Shown: piece after piece, positions 59,210-64,000 of the stretch
How positions within the stretch are numbered: position 1 is the stretch's first letter
Layout of the letters: every line of letters starts with the position of its first letter
Assembly (NCBI GenBank): GCA_016617855.1
Contig: JAECUM010012878.1
Location: forward strand, 1-64,000
Direction: 5' to 3'
From: Megalonaias nervosa
Lineage: Eukaryota > Mollusca > Bivalvia > Unionida > Unionidae
Length of the DNA stretch: 64,000 nucleotides
Program-made: the position numbers and the translations under genes
The notes under the pieces: model-generated
What the model saw: only the letters and a program-made list of their open reading frames with translations
The model's database searches: none
Told to the model about the DNA's origin: nothing

Positions 59210-60235
59210 GAAGTCTTTACACTCCACACAAATATTTGGGTATGTAGGCTGGTCACAGTTCACTCTTTAGGAGGAATGCACCAGTCGGGCATATTTGTCC
59301 AATACACAAACAGTGAAATACTACCTCATCTTTCATTTGTTTTATATGAGGCATGCTATGCTAAAATGATGGACTTGATGTTACGCAGCTTGTTTGTGAT
59401 GGATGCATACCATATATTTTGCCAAGAATATAGAACATGCCAATTTGTATAAAATATTTGAAGTCAGTATATGAAATCTTCCATTCAGAAACAGGTAACT
59501 ACAGGGCAGCTTTGGCTGCTTTATTTGCCCTTACATGCCCCTTAATATCAATGTGACTCGGCATCCAACAATACAGGATACTTTTTCCAGACTGTACATG
59601 TAGGAGTTAATCATGTTTCTGTAAGATCTGGAATATAAATGAGTTGGCAAATTTAAGGTTTTGTACGGCTTTCAATATGGAAAACGATTCCAAAATTACT
59701 TTTATTATGTGAGGTTCAGAGTACTTCAAAGATCTGAGTATCGCTGTAATTTCTGTCGTATTGCAAAAGCAGTTCCAACTTTGCCTAAATCTTCTGAACC
59801 AACTGGAGAGTCAACAGGTAGCTCTGGTTTCATTGCATCGTCAAAAACTCTTGGCAGACCTTTTGAAGTGGTATCAACTCAAATATTATTTTGCGTGTTT
59901 TGATTTTAGAACATAGGATTTTCCAGTATTTCCAACATTTGCTTTTGCTGTTTCTAAGTGAGGACAAATTCATATGACAAACAGTGGAATGAAATTTGTT
60001 TTCTTAGGAAGCTAAGTTTTGTATAAATCATATGCAGAATTAGATGGATTAAAAGGTAGTTTAGTCTGGAGATCCAATTCTGTTCATTTGTGATAAAAGG
60101 TCGACTCATTTGCCTCAACAGAGAGGTTTCTTGAGGGGAAGTTCCAAATGTCTCGCAAAGTCCATGATCATGTGCTGGATCAATCATCTGCAGGTACAAT
60201 CTACAAGTTGGCCCACACATAACTGGAATATAGTG
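59210..60235 (-). pseudogene. Decayed I-type LINE, RT thumb and RNase H
   Basis: Minus-strand reading from 60220 gives IDPAHDHGLCETFGTSPQET and VEANES, the RT thumb pattern (LDxxHxxGLRxxxGAFRTSPxxSLxxEANE). Below come KAVQNLKFANSFIFQIL and then CWMPSHIDIKGHVRANKAA, the RNase H block CWVPSHxGIxGNExAD with its Glu and Asp altered. The tail continues EWKISYTDFK. The frames shift at least three times and hold several stops. It pairs with the copy at 9681-11110. No polymerase palm motif remains in the window, and the upstream side is truncated at the 42-bp minisatellite. Confidence 0.82.
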
Positions 60236-60310
60236 AAATTTAAATCTTAATAAAGTTCTGTATAACCAGAGTAAGACTTTCCAATCTCCTCCCCAGTCTG
60301 TAATAAACTG

Positions 60311-61620
60311 CCATGTCCTGTATTAACGCTATGGCTTTATCACAGTCAATTGTCATGTCCTGTATTAACGCTATGGCTTTATCACAGTCAATTGTCATGT
60401 CCTGTATTAACGCTATGGTTTTATCACAGTCAATTGTCATGTCCTATATTAACGCTATGGCTTTATCACAGTCAATTGTCATGTCCTGTATTAATGCTAT
60501 GGCTTTATCACAGTCAATTGTCATGTCCTGTACTAACACCATGACTTTCATATATAACAGACAATTGCTGTGTCCTGAATTAACACTATGGCTTTACCAC
60601 AGACAACTGCCATGTCCTGTATTAACAACATGGCTTTTTTATAACTGCCATGTCCTGTATTAATGCTAAAACTTTATCACAGACAACTGCCATGTCCTGT
60701 AATAACGCCATGGCTTTTTTATAACAATTGCCATGTCCTGTATTAACGCTTTGACTTTATCAGTCAATTGTCATGTCCTTTACTAACACCATGACTTTCT
60801 TTATAACTAACAATTGCCATGTCCCATATTAACGCTATGGCTTTATCACAGGCAATAGCCATGTCTTGTATTAACATCATGACTTTCTTTATAACAGACA
60901 ATTGTTGTGTCCTGTATCAACTCCATGGCTTTCTTTATAACAGACAATTGCTGTGTCCTGCATTAACAACATGGCTTTCTTTATAACTGACAATTGCTAT
61001 GTCCTGTATTAACACCATAATTTTCTTTAAAACTGTCAACTGCCATGTCCTGTACTAACACCATGACTTTCTTTATAGCTAACAATTGCTGTGTCCTATA
61101 TTAATGCTATGGCTTTATCACAGACAACTGCTGTGTCCTGTATTAACTCCATGGCTTTCTTTATAACAGACAACTGCTGTGTCCTGTATTAACACCATGA
61201 CTTTCTTTATAACAGACAATTGCCATGTCCTGTATTAACACCATTACATTCTTTATAACTGACAATTGCTATGTCCTGTATTAACACCATGACTTTCTTT
61301 ATAACTGACAATTGCTATGTCCTGTATTAACATCATGACTTTCTATAAACTAACAATTGCCATTTCCTGTATTAATGCTATGGCTTCCTTTATAACAGAC
61401 AATTGCTGTGTCCTGTATTAACACCATGACTTTCTTTATAACAGACAATTGCCATGTCCTGTATTAACACCATGATTTTCTTTAAAACTAACAATTGCCA
61501 TGTCCTGTATTAACGCTTTGGCTTTATCACAGTCAATTGTCATGTCCTGTACTAACCTCATGACTTTCTTTATAACTAACAATTGCCGTGTCCTGTATTA
61601 ACGCTATAGCTTTCCTTATC
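60311..61620. repeat. 42- to 46-bp minisatellite, about 30 units
   Basis: Two unit types share GTCCTGTATTAAC. Type 1 (42 bp) continues GCTATGGCTTTATCACAG; type 2 (about 46 bp) continues ACCATGACTTTCTTTATAAC. The first five type-1 units keep frame and give a 14-residue repeat frame on both strands, which is an artefact of the 42-bp period. Confidence 0.95.
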
Positions 61621-61904
61621 ACAAGAAAGTTAGTTTACTATTAAAATTTACTATTAAAATAAACCCTAGATATCTGGTCTCCTCCACATAAGGAACAAAA
61701 GTACCATCAAGGTTTGGGGGTCATCATAAATTTGACTATTTGTCAAAATCAAAAGTGCATGCAAAAATATTATTTTTATGTCAGAATTTTGAACCCATTC
61801 AACTCTGCCAATTTCTGAAGTCTATTTAAACCTATCTGTAGTTGACAATCTCCCAAGAACACAGTCACTGTCATTGTCTGAACTATGAATTGAGTTGTAA
61901 TGAA

Positions 61905-62280
61905 GTAACTTTTCTGCTGATGCAGGAAAGACACACTGAGTCCCAGCATATCAGGTGATGAGGTAGCATCAGGATGGCGCAAGTATGACATCAGAAAACC
62001 TAGCATAAAAGGTAACGAAGCAGATATTTCATGATGCCGCAAAGACATCTGGAGTCTTAGCATATTAGGTCACGAAGAAGCTTTCTGATGATGCAGATAT
62101 GACACCTGGAAATCCTACATATCAGGTGAAGAGGTAGTTTTCTGATAATGCAGATATGTCACCTGGAAACCCTGTATATCACGGTTATGAGGTAGCTTTC
62201 TGATCATGCGGGTGAGACAATTGGAATCCCACAACATCAGGTAATCAAACAGCTTCCTGCTGACACAGGCAAGAAAACTG
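61905..62280. repeat. Approx. 58-bp minisatellite, seven units
   Basis: Units contain GATGCAGATATGACACCTGG and TATCAGGTGA-GAGGTAG(C)TTTCTGA at about 58-bp steps (61918, 61976, 62036, 62091, 62149, 62207, 62262). Diverged. Confidence 0.85.
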
Positions 62281-62284
62281 GTTT

Positions 62285-62405
62285 GATTTTTGGGAGGGCG
62301 GGTTAACACTATTTTCAGCACATGATAGGCCATACATAGCGGCCAGTATATCTGGTGGAGCAAAAGCCCAGAAAGACCCAAAGAAGATCCACCAAACCAC
62401 AGGAA
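62285..62405 (-). mobile_element. SINE tail fragment, family b
   Basis: Contains TTTTCAGCACATGATAGGCC, ATACATAGCGGCCAGTAT and GGTGGAGCAAAAGCCCAGAA, matching 43735-43825. Confidence 0.75.
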
Positions 62406-62924
62406 CTTTAGGTGGAAACAGATACTGTGCAAATTTCAGTTGAATACTATATATAATGATAGTAATTCAATCATGACTGCTAGATCACACCAAGTTGTCA
62501 GCAAGATGGAATATGACAATTCATGTTCCAGATTTGCTGAATCTGACAAGACGTGAAACAGCAATCAAGATCAAAATACAATGATAATATTTTTGTTATA
62601 TAGCTATCAATTTTCTGACAATTTAATAAAATCCCTATACATAACTGAAAATCAAAAAGAAATTGCTTAACATTTCAACCTTATTAAAATTAACTTCTTG
62701 TTGAATCATAAACCAAATTACATTTGAATCAACTGATATGTGTATGAACAATATAATTTTATGAATGAAGCACAGGTCGTTACGACCTCATTTGAGAATA
62801 TGGTGATAGGGTATCAAAATCTGACTATCTATCCATCTAATATCTATCTCTCTAAAACACAAAACCTTAATATTGTTGACATCTGCAAAGAAACAGTTGA
62901 TGTCACCTTCAGTAAAAGTTGTAC

Positions 62925-63320
62925 TTATATCCTGCCATTCACAGGCAAGATAAAACTGGGGAGATTTAATGAAAAAGTTGTACCTGGCCTTGCCATTCAC
63001 AGCCGAGACAAAACTAAGGAAATTTAGTCAAGTTTTACCTAAGCCTTGCCATTGATGTGTTAGATAAAACTGGAGATATTTAGTGAAGAGCTTGTACCTA
63101 TACCTCGCCATTCGCAGGTGAGACAAAACAGGGAAGATTTTGGTAGAAGAGTTGTACCTACACCGTGCCTTTCACAGGTGAGACAAAACAGGGAAGATTC
63201 GGTAGAAGAGCCAGTACCTATACCTCACCATTCACAGGTGAGACAAAATGGGGAAGATTCAGTAGAAGAGTTGTACCTATACCTTGCCATTCACAGATAA
63301 GACAAAACTAGGAATATTTA
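62925..63320. repeat. 60-bp minisatellite, six to seven units
   Basis: Unit contains CATTCACAGGTGAGACAAAA, CAGGGAAGATT and GTAGAAGAGTTGTACCTA. The period is a multiple of three, so frames such as 63118-63300 stay open by default. Confidence 0.93.
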
Positions 63321-63344
63321 GTGGCAAAGGTTTTGGGAAAGAAC

Positions 63345-63440
63345 CTACTTGATTATGTTGACTTTCTTGTTCAGGATCTGTATGAGCCAGGAAGTGATAA
63401 GGGGTAGGGATTTAACCTCAAAACTTTCCTGTAGTTCAAG
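63345..63440 (-). CDS. Possible terminal exon, unrecognised
   Basis: A strong acceptor (TTTCTTTTTCTTTCTACAG) at 63441-63442 opens a frame of 31 codons, LELQESFEVKSLPLITSWLI and QILNKKVNIIK, ending at TAG 63347-63345. The composition is protein-like. No AATAAA was found close by and no partner exon was found. If it belongs to a gene, that gene is distinct from the split gene, since phases do not connect. Confidence 0.3.
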   Translation of the reverse strand, partial: LELQESFEVKSLPLITSWLIQILNKKVNIIK

Positions 63441-63652
63441 CTGTAGAAAGAAAAAGAAAAACATAAAAATACAGACTTTTAAAATACATTCAGATTACTG
63501 CTATATGTGTATGTGCACATGTATAATACTGTGCTAGTAATCCAGACCTAAACACTGAAGCAATTAAGACCTGAATTTTTTAAGACAGTGACTTCAGATC
63601 CCAGAATATGATTACTGGGATAGTGTCTAAGAGTAGGGGTTGGGTTTCGGTA

Positions 63653-63800
63653 GATTGATTGATTGATTGATTGATTGAATTTTTTAACGGCGCACCAGCA
63701 CTATGAGGCTATTTAGCGCCATACAAAAGGTTATATCCTTCATTATTTATAAGTGGTAAAAGATTACGTATCGACCAGCGATACGAAACCAAACAGTTGA
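63653..63800 (-). mobile_element. LINE or SINE 3' end with AATC tail
   Basis: Read on minus: GGCGCTAAATAGCCTCATAG, then TGCTGGTGCGCCGTTAAA, ending in (AATC)n at 63653-63678. The motif GTGC(T)G(G)TGxGCCGxTA is shared with the 3' end of the LINE at 9681-9720. Confidence 0.55.
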
Positions 63801-64000
63801 AGGTAAAACGATAAAATGGTAACGGTGATAAGGGTTTCGGTAGAAGACTGGGGACAGGTACAGTAAGTTACATAAAAAATATTTTAAAAAATTGACATAA
63901 ACTGAAATGTTATAGAATTCTCATTTGACTATCAATTTGTATTGTCCATATGACCTTAATCTGGACCACTTAGAAGCTAACAACCAAATCAATTCTTTTA

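Noticed and set aside
60313..60663. 116-codon repeat protein
   Set aside because: It arises because the minisatellite period (42 bp) is divisible by three; the opposite strand is open for the same reason, and later units of 46 bp break it.
63118..63300. 60-codon repeat protein with an acidic 20-residue unit
   Set aside because: A 60-bp minisatellite read in frame; flanking units carry stops.

Overview
The window looks like intergenic and intronic DNA from a metazoan, most likely a lophotrochozoan such as a mollusc. It is AT-rich, has no operon structure and no long intact reading frame, and is packed with tRNA-derived SINEs, solo LTRs, decayed LINE and DNA-transposon genes, TA- and TTAA-flanked inverted-repeat elements and many unrelated minisatellites. 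The species is an inference from repeat style, not a match to any database.

Layout. 0-2 kb: a decayed minus-strand gene whose residue order (Cys, then His, then Asp) resembles a papain-like cysteine peptidase. 2-20 kb: simple repeats, a solo LTR (4239-5185), a decayed I-type LINE with an LTR fragment nested in it (9.6-11.1 kb), the 3' end of another LINE (14.0 kb), a second LTR family (16658-17466) and a mariner transposase relic (18.6-19.0 kb). 20.4-28 kb: a heavily rearranged repeat block. It contains a 4.3-kb element bounded by TTAA and inverted repeats that encloses a 26-bp satellite of about 37 units, two head-to-head solo LTRs, and two copies of an unrecognised coding element whose reading frame is shared between the copies. 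28-35 kb: SINEs, short tandem arrays and a 1.46-kb TA-flanked Tigger-like element with a smaller element nested in it.

35.9-53.0 kb, minus strand: the best candidate for a living gene. Six putative exons (53039-52945, 46598-46521, a 12-nt microexon 46117-46106, 40458-40339, 39198-39090, 35954-35885) have consensus splice sites and mutually compatible phases, and end at a stop codon. I do not recognise the protein. A second 1.5-kb Tigger-like element sits in one of its introns. 53-64 kb: a hairpin repeat, a hAT-type relic, a pogo/Tigger relic inserted at a reconstructable TA site inside a 29-bp minisatellite, a decayed LINE with RT-thumb and RNase H regions, and three adjacent minisatellites of 42-46, 58 and 60 bp.

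I found no prokaryotic, viral or CRISPR system. The most unusual items are the TTAA-bounded satellite-carrying element, the split gene with its microexon, the decayed peptidase-like gene, and the pogo relic with a reconstructable empty site.
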